From contig NZ_CP010407.1 in assembly GCF_000830005.1 (NCBI RefSeq), positions 5,274,001 through 5,338,000 of the forward strand: DNA of 64,000 nucleotides, written 5' to 3'. The position numbers and the translations under genes were made by a program. The notes below the pieces were generated by a model that saw only the letters and a program-made list of their open reading frames with translations, did no database searches and was not told where the DNA came from. The DNA is from Streptomyces vietnamensis. Lineage in GTDB: Bacteria > Actinomycetota > Actinomycetes > Streptomycetales > Streptomycetaceae. Numbering within the stretch: the stretch's first letter is position 1; every line of letters begins with the position of its first letter. Shown piece by piece: positions 1-7,779 of the stretch.

Positions 1-72
1 GACACCGGTCAGCTCGCGAAGACGTGCGGCAGCGGCCTCGGCGGCCTCGTACGGGGTGGCAGTTGCGTTCAC
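1..72 (-). CDS. Purine-nucleoside phosphorylase, N-terminal fragment (cut by window edge)
   Basis: Only the first 24 codons are present, starting at a GTG (72 to 70) and running off the left edge. The visible peptide is Ala-rich and ends in AAAARLRELTG, which resembles the start of Streptomyces purine-nucleoside phosphorylase. That enzyme reversibly cleaves purine nucleosides with phosphate in cytoplasmic salvage. The identity rests on this short match plus gene order: the next genes (gamma-glutamylcyclotransferase-like, LpdA-like, DeoR, AccA2) follow this gene in S. coelicolor as I recall it. No catalytic residues are in view. A 12-bp perfect palindrome lies about 80 bp upstream. Confidence 0.5.
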   Translation of the reverse strand, partial: MNATATPYEAAEAAAARLRELTGV

Positions 73-153
73 TGACTCTCTCGCCTCGGGGAGGGGGGTC
101 CGAGGGGAACCCCGGACGGATTTGGTACGCGAAGCAGCGTAGCCGGAGAATTC

Positions 154-165
154 CTACGCGCGTAG
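154..165. promoter_or_regulatory. Perfect 12-bp palindrome upstream of the phosphorylase gene
   Basis: CTACGCGCGTAG is a perfect dyad in the 181-bp gap between the gamma-glutamylcyclotransferase-like gene and the phosphorylase start. Its position suits an operator for the downstream gene. The binding protein is unknown. Confidence 0.3.
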
Positions 166-253
166 ATGACGATGCGGACGGACATGCGATCGTTGTCTTG
201 TCGTTTCCGACGAACGGGCGATTTTGGCCACCGGTCGGATCGGCCCGGCCGGA

Positions 254-691
254 TCAGCAGGGCCGCTTGCGCAACTCCATCACGTAGTCGTGCGGCGCGC
301 CCGCCGACTCGGCCGCGTCGGCGACCTCGCCCAGGTACCGCGCGGACGGCAGCCCGCCCTCGTACGCGTTGAGGACGTACACCCAGGCCGGCTCCTCGCC
401 GTCCAGGGTGTGCACCCGCACCCGCATCCGCCGATAGATGTCGAGGCCCACGCCCTCCCAGCGGTCCATGGAGTCCTCGTCCATCGGCGCGATGTCGTAC
501 AGCGCCACGAAGACCTGGGAGCGGGGGGCCTCCACGATGGTGGCCAGCGCTCCCTCCCAGCCCATCTGCTCTCCGCCGAAGGTCAGCCGCCAGCCGTTCA
601 GCCAGCCGGTGCCGCGCAGCGGGGAGTGCGGTGCGCGGCGGCTCATCAGCCGCGCGTCGAGGTTGCCGGCGAAAGCGGCGTAGAGCGACAT
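254..691 (-). CDS. Gamma-glutamylcyclotransferase-like (AIG2 fold) protein
   Basis: The protein has 145 residues. It opens with MSLYAAFAGNLD, the variant of the YFAYGSNL strand-loop that binds the gamma-glutamyl moiety in gamma-glutamylcyclotransferases. A GTGWLNGWRLTFGG segment and an acidic MDEDSMDRWEG stretch, as seen in AIG2-like proteins, follow. Family members release 5-oxoproline from gamma-glutamyl amines or peptides in the cytosol, but the true substrate cannot be read here, and streptomycetes use mycothiol rather than glutathione. The ATG at 691 begins right at the conserved strand. The gene points toward the phosphorylase gene and is divergent from lpdA. Confidence 0.75.
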   Translation of the reverse strand: MSLYAAFAGNLDARLMSRRAPHSPLRGTGWLNGWRLTFGGEQMGWEGALATIVEAPRSQVFVALYDIAPMDEDSMDRWEGVGLDIYRRMRVRVHTLDGEEPAWVYVLNAYEGGLPSARYLGEVADAAESAGAPHDYVMELRKRPC

Positions 692-841
692 GGGACCGAG
701 AGTACGGGAGGGGGCGGGGTGTCCGGAGAACCCCGAGGTGAAGGCCGTACGGGGGGCACCGGGGAGGGGTCGGCGCTCCGCGGCCGCCCCTCCCGCGGCC
801 GCCCGCGCCCCTTCGGAGGCCCCGGCGCGAGGCCACGCCCG

Positions 842-897
842 GCGTGCGGGAGAATGGGGTACGCACTTGAAGCGTGCGGGACAATGGCGTACGCACT
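842..897. repeat. Two tandem 26-bp direct repeats, each with an inner dyad, upstream of lpdA
   Basis: Copies at 842-867 and 872-897 differ at two positions and are phased 30 bp apart. Each contains GTGCG, then a 14-nt spacer including GGAGAATG or GGACAATG, then CGCAC. They sit 59-114 bp before the lpdA start, in the divergent promoter region, and look like paired operator or promoter elements. Confidence 0.6.
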
Positions 898-955
898 GCA
901 GCCCAGCGGGGGCCGCACACCCCCGGCAGAACGAGAGCGCGAGGCGTAGATCCCA

Positions 956-2395
956 GTGACCCGGATCGTGATCATCGGCGGCGGACCCGGCGGATACGAG
1001 GCGGCCCTGGTGGGCGCCCAACTCGGCGCGGAGGTGACCGTCGTGGACAGCGACGGCCTCGGCGGCGCGTCCGTCCTGACCGACTGCGTCCCCTCGAAGA
1101 CCCTGATCGCCACCGCCGAGGTGATGACCACCTTCGACTCCTCCTACGAGGAGCTGGGCATCATCGTCGCGGACGACACCCCGCACATCGAGCAGGCCGC
1201 CCGTGTCGTCGGCGTGGACCTCGGCAAGGTGAACCGACGGGTGAAGCGCCTCGCGCTCGCCCAGTCCCACGACATCACCGCCTCCGTGACCCGGGCCGGC
1301 GCCCGTGTCCTGCGCGGCCGCGGCCGGCTCGACGGGCGGCAGGCGATGGACGGCTCCCGCCAGGTGGTCGTCACCGCCGCCGACGGCACCGAGGAGACGC
1401 TGACCGCCGACGCGGTGCTGATCGCGACGGGCGGCCACCCGCGCGAGGTGCCCGACGCCAAGCCGGACGGCGAGCGCATCCTGAACTGGACCCAGGTCTA
1501 CGACCTGAAGGAGCTCCCCGAGGAGCTCATCGTGGTCGGTTCCGGTGTCACCGGCGCCGAGTTCGCCGGTGCCTACCAGGCGCTCGGCTCCCGCGTCACG
1601 CTCGTTTCCAGCCGTGACCGCGTGCTCCCGGGCGAGGACCCGGACGCGGCCGCCGTCCTGGAGGACGTCTTCCGGCGCCGCGGCATGAACGTCATGGCCC
1701 GTTCCCGCGCCGAGTCCGCCAAGCGGGTCGGCGACCGGGTCGAGGTCACCCTCTCCGACGGCCGGGTCATCTCCGGCACCCACTGCCTGATGGCGGTCGG
1801 CGCGATCCCGAACTCGGCCGGAATGGGCCTGGAGGAGGCGGGCGTCCGGCTGAAGGACTCCGGTCACATCTGGACCGACAAGGTCTCCCGTACGACCGCC
1901 CCGGGCGTCTACGCGGCCGGTGACGTCACGGGCGTCTTCGCGCTCGCCTCGGTCGCCGCCATGCAGGGCCGTATCGCCATGTACCACTTCCTCGGCGACG
2001 CGGTGGCCCCGCTCAACCTGAAGACGGTCTCCTCGAACGTCTTCACCGACCCCGAGATCGCCACCGTCGGCTACACCCAGGCCGACGTGGACGCGGGCAA
2101 GATCGACGCCAAGGTCGTCAAGCTGCCGCTGCTCCGCAACCCCCGCGCGAAGATGCAGGGCATCCGGGACGGCTTCGTGAAGATCTTCTGCCGTCCGGGC
2201 ACCGGCATCGTGGTCGGCGGCTGCGTCGTCGCGCCGAAGGCGAGCGAACTGATCCATCCGATCTCGATCGCGGTCGACAACAATCTGACGGTCGAACAGA
2301 TCGCAAATGCTTTCACCGTGTACCCCTCCCTGTCGGGCTCGATCGCGGAAGTGGCACGGCAGTTGCACACCCGAAAGGCGACGGGCGAGGCGTAA
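956..2395 (+). CDS. lpdA: NAD(P)H-quinone dehydrogenase of the LpdA/Rv3303c type (FAD flavoprotein)
   Basis: The 479-residue protein is in the pyridine nucleotide-disulfide oxidoreductase family: FAD-binding GGGPGGYEAA (residues 8-17), NAD(P)-binding GSGVTGAEFAGAY near 190, GVYAAGDVTG near 320, and a C-terminal dimerisation domain. It is not a true dihydrolipoamide dehydrogenase. The redox site reads GGASVLTDCVPSK, so only one cysteine (Cys44) of the usual Cys-x4-Cys pair remains, and the C-terminal active-site His is replaced in the segment VYPSLSGSIAE. This pattern matches mycobacterial LpdA (Rv3303c), a quinone reductase. The start is GTG 956. Standing alone, without E1/E2 genes, also argues against an E3 role. 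Confidence 0.88.
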   Translation: MTRIVIIGGGPGGYEAALVGAQLGAEVTVVDSDGLGGASVLTDCVPSKTLIATAEVMTTFDSSYEELGIIVADDTPHIEQAARVVGVDLGKVNRRVKRLALAQSHDITASVTRAGARVLRGRGRLDGRQAMDGSRQVVVTAADGTEETLTADAVLIATGGHPREVPDAKPDGERILNWTQVYDLKELPEELIVVGSGVTGAEFAGAYQALGSRVTLVSSRDRVLPGEDPDAAAVLEDVFRRRGMNVMARSRAESAKRVGDRVEVTLSDGRVISGTHCLMAVGAIPNSAGMGLEEAGVRLKDSGHIWTDKVSRTTAPGVYAAGDVTGVFALASVAAMQGRIAMYHFLGDAVAPLNLKTVSSNVFTDPEIATVGYTQADVDAGKIDAKVVKLPLLRNPRAKMQGIRDGFVKIFCRPGTGIVVGGCVVAPKASELIHPISIAVDNNLTVEQIANAFTVYPSLSGSIAEVARQLHTRKATGEA

Positions 2396-2482
2396 CGCCC
2401 CGCTCCGGCCCGGCTCCCGCCTGCGGGAACGGTTCGCCGACTCGGACAACCCCCGGCAAGGGGGGACATAGAACGATCAACG

Positions 2483-2514
2483 ACGGGGTCTCCCATACCA
2501 CTTGGAGGCCCCGT
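2483..2514 (+). terminator. Hairpin terminator of lpdA
   Basis: Arms 2483-2493 and 2504-2514 (ACGGGGTCTCC against GGAGGCCCCGT) pair with one mismatch around a 10-nt loop, about 90 bp after the lpdA stop and before the DeoR gene. Confidence 0.6.
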
Positions 2515-2584
2515 CCGTGCGCATCTTCTGCAATTCGGCGCATAGTGCTGAAAACTATCGGCCGGTCACGTTACTGTCAGTTTC

Positions 2585-3547
2585 GTGTTCGCTGCAGAAC
2601 GTCGCCAGTTGATCCTCGAAATGGTGCGAGCCAATGGGGCCGTGTCGCTCCGCGAGCTCGCCCGCGTCGTCCAGACCTCTGAAGTGACCGTACGGAGAGA
2701 CGTACGGGCCCTTGAGGCAGAAGGACTCCTCGACCGCCGCCACGGCGGTGCGGTGTTGCCGGGCGGATTCACGCGAGAATCCGGCTTCCCGCAGAAATCC
2801 CATCTCGCCACAGCGGAGAAGACGGCCATCGCCGACGTCGCCGCGAGCCTCGTCGAAGAGGGCGAGGCCATCGTCGTCGGCGCCGGGACGACCACGCAGG
2901 AGCTGGCCCGCCGGCTCGCCCGCGTGCCCGGACTGACCGTCGTCACCAACTCCCTGCTCGTCGCCCAGGCCCTCGCCCACGCCAACCGGGTCGAGGTCGT
3001 CATGACCGGCGGCACCCTGCGCGGCTCCAACTACGCGCTGGTGGGCAGCGGGGCCGAGCAGTCGCTCCAGGGGCTCCGGGTCTCCCGGGCGTTCCTCTCC
3101 GGAAGCGGACTGACCGCCGAGCGCGGCCTGTCCACGTCCAACATGCTCTCCGCGAGCGTGGACCGGGCGCTCGTGCAGGCGGCGGCCGAGGTCGTGGTCC
3201 TCGCCGACCACACCAAGCTCGGCTCCGACACCATGTTCCAGACGGTGCCGACGGACGTCATCACCCGCCTGGTGACCGACGAGCCCCCGGCGCACGACGA
3301 GCGGGCCGCCACCGAGCTCCAGGCCCTCGCCGACCAGGGCGTGCAGATCGCCGTCGCCGGTACGGGCACGGCCGCCGGTCCCTCCGGCGGCGACCAGGTC
3401 CCTCCGGGCGCCCGGCCCCGCCGTGACATGCCGCTCCCCGTCCAGCGCGGGCGGATGGCGGCCGGTCAGTTCCGGGGACCGGGCGGCGGAATGGCCGCCG
3501 AGACGCTGGAACGCACGGCCCGGGTCGCGGACATGCGCCGCCGCTGA
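2585..3547 (+). CDS. DeoR-family transcriptional regulator
   Basis: The 320-residue protein has an N-terminal DeoR winged helix: RRQLILEMVRANGAVSLRELARVVQTSEVTVRRDV, then LDRRHGGAV. The DeoRC sugar-phosphate sensor domain follows, with the GAGTTTQELA phosphate-binding loop near residue 97 and TNSLLVAQAL. Family members usually repress sugar or nucleoside catabolic genes and respond to phosphorylated sugars; the target here is unknown. About 60 C-terminal residues rich in Pro, Arg and Gly extend beyond the usual length of around 255 and look disordered. The start is a GTG with no close Shine-Dalgarno, so it may be leaderless. It is monocistronic. Confidence 0.85.
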   Translation: MFAAERRQLILEMVRANGAVSLRELARVVQTSEVTVRRDVRALEAEGLLDRRHGGAVLPGGFTRESGFPQKSHLATAEKTAIADVAASLVEEGEAIVVGAGTTTQELARRLARVPGLTVVTNSLLVAQALAHANRVEVVMTGGTLRGSNYALVGSGAEQSLQGLRVSRAFLSGSGLTAERGLSTSNMLSASVDRALVQAAAEVVVLADHTKLGSDTMFQTVPTDVITRLVTDEPPAHDERAATELQALADQGVQIAVAGTGTAAGPSGGDQVPPGARPRRDMPLPVQRGRMAAGQFRGPGGGMAAETLERTARVADMRRR

Positions 3548-3630
3548 CGTCGGTACGTCAGTACGTCGGTACGTAAGACGTCGGTGCGTCAGGCGTCGGT
3601 ACGTAAGACGTCGGTGCGTCAGGCGTCGGT
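3547..3630. repeat. Short tandem repeat after the DeoR gene (two exact 30-bp units plus degenerate copies)
   Basis: The 30-bp unit beginning ACGTAAGACGTCGGTGCGTC is present twice without change at 3571-3600 and 3601-3630. It is preceded by degenerate ACGTCGGT/ACGTCAGT steps from 3547 and followed by a decayed copy. The array begins directly after the stop codon, is rich in ACGT and CGTC dyads, and is not coding. Confidence 0.85.
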
Positions 3631-3691
3631 ACGCCGGACGCAGTACCCGAGGGACCCTCCCCCAGGGGTCCCACGCCGTTCCGTGCGCGAG

Positions 3692-4237
3692 TCAGTCCTT
3701 CAGTCCCCGTAGCGTCAGCGCGAGCAGGCGGTCCGCCAGCTCCGTGTCCTCCGGGCACTGCTCCGCCGCCAGCGCGATCGCGTTGGTGAGCTGCATCAGG
3801 TCGCCGATCGACACGTCGGCCCGCACCTGCCCCGCCTCCCGGGCCCGTTCGAGCAGCCGCTCGCCCGCCGCGCGCAGCGGATCGCTGCACCGCGCCAGGG
3901 CCGAACTCCGGTCGTACGAGGCGGACATCAGCGCGTGCGCGAGCCCCCGGTACGCGACCGCGTGGGCGATCAGCGCCCGCAGCCACTCCACCAGCGCCCG
4001 GCACGGCGCGTCGGCCTCCGCCAGCTCCCGCGAGTGGTCGAGCAGTTCGGCGAGGGCCTCCTGGAAGACCGCGTTCAACAGGTCGGCCCGGGTGGGGAAA
4101 TGGCGGTAGAGGGTGCCGATCCCGACGCCCGCGCGGCGCGCGACCTCCTCCAGGGACGCGTCCGCGCCCTGTTCCGCGAAGGCGGCGCGGGCCTCGACGA
4201 GCAGTCGCTCGTGGTTGCGGCGTGCGTCGGCGCGCAT
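3692..4237 (-). CDS. TetR-family transcriptional regulator
   Basis: The 181-residue protein carries a standard TetR helix-turn-helix at residues 10-55: LLVEARAAFAEQGADASLEEVARRAGVGIGTLYRHFPTRADLL. The remaining helical domain presumably binds a ligand and dimerises. Such proteins repress neighbouring efflux or metabolic genes until a ligand releases them. It lies downstream of accA2 on the same strand, beyond a strong terminator, so it is probably transcribed separately. No divergent target gene is adjacent. The ATG at 4237 starts just before the first helix. Confidence 0.85.
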   Translation of the reverse strand: MRADARRNHERLLVEARAAFAEQGADASLEEVARRAGVGIGTLYRHFPTRADLLNAVFQEALAELLDHSRELAEADAPCRALVEWLRALIAHAVAYRGLAHALMSASYDRSSALARCSDPLRAAGERLLERAREAGQVRADVSIGDLMQLTNAIALAAEQCPEDTELADRLLALTLRGLKD

Positions 4238-4257
4238 GAGTGAAGGCCCTCCCCTCG

Positions 4258-4295
4258 ACGAAGGGCCCGCAGGCGGCTGCCTGCGGGCCCTTCGT
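4258..4295 (-). terminator. Strong terminator of accA2 (17-bp perfect stem)
   Basis: ACGAAGGGCCCGCAGGC (4258-4274) pairs perfectly with its complement at 4279-4295 around a GGCT tetraloop. It lies between the accA2 stop and the TetR start and should insulate the two genes. Confidence 0.85.
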
Positions 4296-4314
4296 ACGGT
4301 ACTGCGTGCGTCGG

Positions 4315-6069
4315 TCAGTCCTTGATGTCGCAGATGGTGGCGCCCGAGGTGACGGAGGCGCCGACCTCGGCGCTCAGGCCCTTGACGGTGCCGGAGCGGT
4401 GGGCGTTGAGGGGCTGCTCCATCTTCATGGCCTCCAGGACGACGATCAGATCGCCCTCCTTGACCTCCTGGCCCTCCTCGACCGCGACCTTCACGATCGT
4501 GCCCTGCATCGGCGAGGCGAGGGTGTCGCCCGAGGCGGTCGGGCCGGACTTCTTCGCCGCGCGACGCTTCGGCTTCGCACCGGCCGCGAGGCCCGTGCGG
4601 GCCAGCGTCATGCCGAGCGAGGACGGCAGGGAGACCTCGAGGCGCTTGCCGCCGACCTCGACGACGATCGTCTCGCGGCCCGTCTCGTCCTCGTCCGCCT
4701 CGGCGCCGGCCGGGGCGAACGGCTTGATCTCGTTGACGAACTCCGTCTCGATCCAGCGCGTGTGGACCCGGAAGGGGTCGGCGGTGAAGTCGGGGTCGAC
4801 CACGACGGCCTGGTGGAACGGGATGGCGGTGGCCATGCCCTCGACCTTGAACTCCGCCAGCGCACGCGCGGCACGCTGCAGGGCCTGCTCGCGGGTGGCG
4901 CCGGTGACGATCAGCTTGGCCAGGAGCGAGTCCCAGGCCGGGCCGATCACCGAACCGGACTCGACGCCCGCGTCCAGGCGGACACCGGGGCCGGTCGGCG
5001 GGGTGAAGACGGTGACCGTGCCGGGGGCCGGGAGGAAGTTGCGGCCCGGGTCCTCGCCGTTGATGCGGAACTCGAAGGAGTGACCGCGGATCTCCGGGTC
5101 TCCGTAGCCGAGCTCCTCGCCGTCGGCGATCCGGAACATCTCGCGGACCAGGTCGATGCCCGTGACCTCCTCGGTCACCGGGTGCTCGACCTGCAGACGC
5201 GTGTTGACCTCCAGGAAGGAGATCGTGCCGTCCGTGCCGACGAGGAACTCGACCGTGCCGGCGCCGACGTAGCCGGCCTCCTTCAGGATCGCCTTCGACG
5301 CCGCGTACAGCTCCGCGTTCTGCGCCTCGGTCAGGAACGGCGCCGGGGCCTCCTCGACCAGCTTCTGGTGGCGGCGCTGCAGCGAGCAGTCACGGGTCGA
5401 GACGACGACCACGTTGCCGTGCTGGTCGGCGAGGCACTGGGTCTCCACGTGGCGCGGCTTGTCGAGGTAGCGCTCGACGAAGCACTCGCCCCGGCCGAAG
5501 GCCGCGACGGCCTCGCGGACGGCGGAGTCGTACAGCTCCGGGACCTCTTCGAGGGTGCGGGCGACCTTCAGACCGCGACCGCCACCACCGAAGGCGGCCT
5601 TGATCGCGATCGGCAGGCCGTGCTCCTCGGCGAAGGCCACGACCTCGTCGGCACCCGACACCGGGTCCGGGGTGCCCGCGACGAGCGGGGCGCCGGCGCG
5701 CTGCGCGATGTGACGGGCGGCGACCTTGTCACCGAGGTCCCGGATCGCCTGCGGCGGCGGACCGATCCACGTCAGACCCGCGTCCAGGACCGCCTGCGCG
5801 AACTCCGCGTTCTCGGAAAGGAAGCCGTAGCCGGGGTGGACGGCGTCCGCGCCCGAGTCCTTGGCGGCCTGCAGCACCTTGGCCATGTCCAGGTAGCTGG
5901 TCGCCGGGGTGTCACCGCCCAGAGCGAACGCCTCGTCAGCCGCCCGGACATGCAGGGCATCCCGATCCGGATCGGCGTACACGGCCACGCTGCCGATACC
6001 CGCGTCCCGGCACGCCCGGGCCACACGGACAGCGATTTCGCCACGGTTGGCGATGAGCACCTTGCGCAC
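4315..6069 (-). CDS. accA2: Acyl-CoA carboxylase alpha subunit (biotin carboxylase plus biotin carboxyl carrier)
   Basis: The 584-residue protein joins a biotin carboxylase and a biotin carrier domain. It begins [19 protein letters not shown], with the ATP-grasp glycine loop [12 protein letters not shown] near 165, the catalytic [15 protein letters not shown] segment near 290, and EFRINGED near 335. The C-terminus holds the biotinyl-lysine motif EAMKM, about 35 residues from the end. It carboxylates biotin with ATP and bicarbonate for PccB or another beta subunit, yielding malonyl- or methylmalonyl-CoA for fatty acids and polyketides. GTG 6069 was chosen because an AAGGAGGG ribosome site precedes it by about 6 nt and the protein then begins at the conserved strand. 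BirA, encoded nearby, should biotinylate it. Confidence 0.95.
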   Translation of the reverse strand: MRKVLIANRGEIAVRVARACRDAGIGSVAVYADPDRDALHVRAADEAFALGGDTPATSYLDMAKVLQAAKDSGADAVHPGYGFLSENAEFAQAVLDAGLTWIGPPPQAIRDLGDKVAARHIAQRAGAPLVAGTPDPVSGADEVVAFAEEHGLPIAIKAAFGGGGRGLKVARTLEEVPELYDSAVREAVAAFGRGECFVERYLDKPRHVETQCLADQHGNVVVVSTRDCSLQRRHQKLVEEAPAPFLTEAQNAELYAASKAILKEAGYVGAGTVEFLVGTDGTISFLEVNTRLQVEHPVTEEVTGIDLVREMFRIADGEELGYGDPEIRGHSFEFRINGEDPGRNFLPAPGTVTVFTPPTGPGVRLDAGVESGSVIGPAWDSLLAKLIVTGATREQALQRAARALAEFKVEGMATAIPFHQAVVVDPDFTADPFRVHTRWIETEFVNEIKPFAPAGAEADEDETGRETIVVEVGGKRLEVSLPSSLGMTLARTGLAAGAKPKRRAAKKSGPTASGDTLASPMQGTIVKVAVEEGQEVKEGDLIVVLEAMKMEQPLNAHRSGTVKGLSAEVGASVTSGATICDIKD

Positions 6070-6288
6070 GATGGCTCCCTCCTTGAAACAAGCTGAGTTT
6101 AGGGACTGCCGACACGGCCTTTCGACCCGTCCCCAGTGGTGAGCTTGCCCACACGGAGCGTGACCCCGGGCCCGCTCGGGTCGTGAATTCCCTTGTCGCA
6201 CCACGGTACGCAGGGTTCCTTTACGGCACAGTAGCTCCGAGGTGTGGCGCAGGTCTCTGTTCGTGGGACCAGGGGCCATTCGGGTTTC

Positions 6289-6307
6289 TTTGTGGAGTCC
6301 CTACGAA
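6289..6307. promoter_or_regulatory. Candidate operator palindrome upstream of accA2
   Basis: TTTGTGGAGTCCCTACGAA is an imperfect 19-bp dyad whose mismatched positions are all purine-purine or pyrimidine-pyrimidine exchanges, apart from the centre. The adjoining 10-mer CTACGAATGG (6301-6310) recurs at 11834-11843 just upstream of pccB, which suggests a shared regulator of the carboxylase genes. Confidence 0.35.
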
Positions 6308-6372
6308 TGGCTCAACGATTCTTTGCCCCGCCGCCGCCCCGCCCTCCGTCGTCGCCCGCCGTGCGCGAACTC

Positions 6373-6401
6373 TTGTCCGAGGGTTTACCGATCAGTAGCC
6401 T
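6373..6401 (+). promoter_or_regulatory. Housekeeping-type promoter for the membrane-protein gene
   Basis: TTGTCC (6373-6378) and TAGCCT (6396-6401) are separated by exactly 17 nt, fitting a vegetative sigma-70 promoter. The expected transcription start is near 6408, about 37 nt before the chosen GTG. Confidence 0.5.
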
Positions 6402-6444
6402 GCGTGCTGTCGACCGTACTGCCGGTAACAGGCGAATCCAGGGG

Positions 6445-6891
6445 GTGGCCGAGGTGGCCCGCAGACCGATAGCCCTCGTGACGGCCGCCGTGCTCTTCCT
6501 CGAAGCGCCGGGCATCGTCGCGATCAACGCCGTCATGGCGGGCTTCGTGGAGGCCCAGTCGATGTCCCTGGACGGCATGGACCCCGACGCGATGGTCGCC
6601 GGCACCTGGGGGCTCGGCATCGGCTCCGGCGTGGCCCTCGTCCTCTGCGCCCTCGTCGCCCTCGTCGCGGGCATCCGCGACCGCCGCCCGGGCCGCCTCG
6701 GCCGCGGCCTCCTCATCGGCTGCGCGATCGTCCACGGCCTCCTCGGCGCGGTCGCCGTCGGCCTCCTCGGCTGGCCCGCCTTCGCCTTCCTGGTGACCGT
6801 GCTCGGACTCGTCGTCCTCACCCTGGTGGCGTACGGCGAAGAGCGCGGGAAGGGCGCCGACGCCCCCGGAGAGGCGCCGGCCGCCGCCTGA
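6445..6891 (+). CDS. Four-helix integral membrane protein of unknown function
   Basis: From GTG 6445 the product has 148 residues and about four hydrophobic segments: PIALVTAAVLFLEAPGIVAI, a central GSGVALVLCALVALVAGI, LLIGCAIVHGLLGAVAVGLL and FAFLVTVLGLVVLTLV. The reading frame is open farther upstream, but the extra region is Pro/Arg-rich, lacks these helices and overlaps the promoter, so the shorter form is preferred. I do not recognise the family beyond its being a small conserved Streptomyces membrane protein located between accA2 and maf. It is convergent with maf. Confidence 0.7.
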   Translation: MAEVARRPIALVTAAVLFLEAPGIVAINAVMAGFVEAQSMSLDGMDPDAMVAGTWGLGIGSGVALVLCALVALVAGIRDRRPGRLGRGLLIGCAIVHGLLGAVAVGLLGWPAFAFLVTVLGLVVLTLVAYGEERGKGADAPGEAPAAA

Positions 6892-6909
6892 GCCTGTCCG
6901 AAAACAGGC
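6892..6909. terminator. Short hairpin between convergent genes
   Basis: GCCTGT, loop CCGAAA, ACAGGC lies in the 19-bp gap between the membrane-protein stop and the maf stop, so it could serve both directions. Confidence 0.5.
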
Positions 6910-6910
6910 C

Positions 6911-7516
6911 CTAGGCCCAGAGGTCGGTGATCTCGACGTCCAGCTTGCGCAGGAGCCGGCGCAGCAGCGGCAGGGACAGGCCGATCACGTTGCCCGGGTC
7001 GCCGTCGATGCCGTCGATGAACGGCGCCGAGCGGCCGTCCAGGGTGAACGCGCCCGCCACGTGGAGCGGTTCGCCGCTCGCCACGTACGCGGCGATCTCC
7101 TCGTCCGTCGGCTCGCCGAAGCGGACCACGGTGGAGGCCGTCGCCGACTCGTAGCGCTTGGCGGCCGTGTCGTACACGCAGTGGCCGGTCTGCAGGATGC
7201 CGACGCGGCCGCGCATCGACTTCCAGCGGGCGGTGGCCTCCTCGGCGTCGGCCGGCTTGCCGAGGGCCTGCTTGTCGAGCTCCAGGACCGAGTCGCAGCC
7301 GATGACGAGCGCGCCGAACACCTCGGGCTTGGCGGCCACATGGGCGGCCTTCGCCTCCGCGAGGGCGAGGGCGAGTTCGGCCGGGGTCGGGGCGTGGACC
7401 TTGTCCTCGTCGACGCCGCTCACGATCACCTCGGGAGCGAGTCCGGCCTGCCGGAGCAGACCGAGCCGGGCGGGGGAGGCGGAGGCGAGCACGACACGGC
7501 GCGGATCAGCAGTCAT
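6911..7516 (-). CDS. maf: Maf-family nucleoside triphosphate pyrophosphatase
   Basis: The 201-residue protein has the Maf signature [17 protein letters not shown] near the N-terminus and the catalytic CDSVLELD with GKPADAEEA near residues 75-95. Maf proteins hydrolyse non-canonical or canonical NTPs to NMP and pyrophosphate, preventing misincorporation, and have been tied to septation. The length is normal for the family, and the ATG at 7516 directly precedes the conserved first strand. mmpB lies just upstream on the same strand, with 63 bp between. Confidence 0.93.
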   Translation of the reverse strand: MTADPRRVVLASASPARLGLLRQAGLAPEVIVSGVDEDKVHAPTPAELALALAEAKAAHVAAKPEVFGALVIGCDSVLELDKQALGKPADAEEATARWKSMRGRVGILQTGHCVYDTAAKRYESATASTVVRFGEPTDEEIAAYVASGEPLHVAGAFTLDGRSAPFIDGIDGDPGNVIGLSLPLLRRLLRKLDVEITDLWA

Positions 7517-7579
7517 GGGGGCAGCGTAATCGGGTCGGTCCCTCGCCGGTGCTTCTCGGCGTGTGCCCGCCGGTGGTTC

Positions 7580-7708
7580 TCAGCGCGTGCCCGTCAGGAG
7601 TACGGCCAGGACCACGGCCACGGCGAGCAGCACACCCGTACGACTGATCAGCGCCTGCATTTCGCGGAGGAACTTCGGCGGCTTGTTCTCCGGGTCCGAC
7701 CACAGCAT
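7580..7708 (-). CDS. mmpB: Morphogenic membrane protein MmpB (42 residues)
   Basis: This small gene encodes 42 residues: a polar head (MLWSDPENKPPKFLREMQ), then one transmembrane helix (ALISRTGVLLAVAVVLAVLLTG) ending in TR. Sequence, size and position next to maf match the Streptomyces family named MmpB, which is annotated as a morphogenic membrane protein; its molecular role is not established in what I can cite. A GGATCGGGGG stretch just before ATG 7708 may serve as ribosome site. The terminator at 7733-7770 separates it from the upstream TetR gene, so it probably has its own promoter or arises by read-through. Confidence 0.85.
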   Translation of the reverse strand: MLWSDPENKPPKFLREMQALISRTGVLLAVAVVLAVLLTGTR

Positions 7709-7732
7709 GCCCCCGATCCTGCTGGTGGGGCG

Positions 7733-7770
7733 GCCGGTGCGCCTGAGTACGGATACTCAGGCGCACCGGC
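7733..7770 (-). terminator. Terminator of the TetR gene (17-bp perfect stem)
   Basis: GCCGGTGCGCCTGAGTA (7733-7749) pairs perfectly with 7754-7770 around a CGGA loop, 9 bp after the TetR stop. An additional operator role cannot be excluded. Confidence 0.75.
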
Positions 7771-7779
7771 GCGAAAGGA

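Larger units (their letters stand above)
6070..6444. other. 375-bp divergent intergenic region between accA2 and a membrane-protein gene
   Basis: No gene is supported here. It holds the accA2 leader, an operator-like palindrome at 6289-6307 within wider arms GCCATTCG (6275-6282) and CGAATGGC (6304-6311), and a housekeeping-type promoter for the rightward gene at 6373-6401. Confidence 0.6.

Noticed and set aside
956..2395. Annotation as dihydrolipoamide dehydrogenase (E3)
   Set aside because: One of the two redox cysteines and the active-site His are missing, and no E1/E2 genes are adjacent.
254..2449. Long minus-strand frame running through lpdA into the gamma-glutamylcyclotransferase gene
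   Set aside because: Only the last 145 codons look like protein; the rest is antisense to lpdA.
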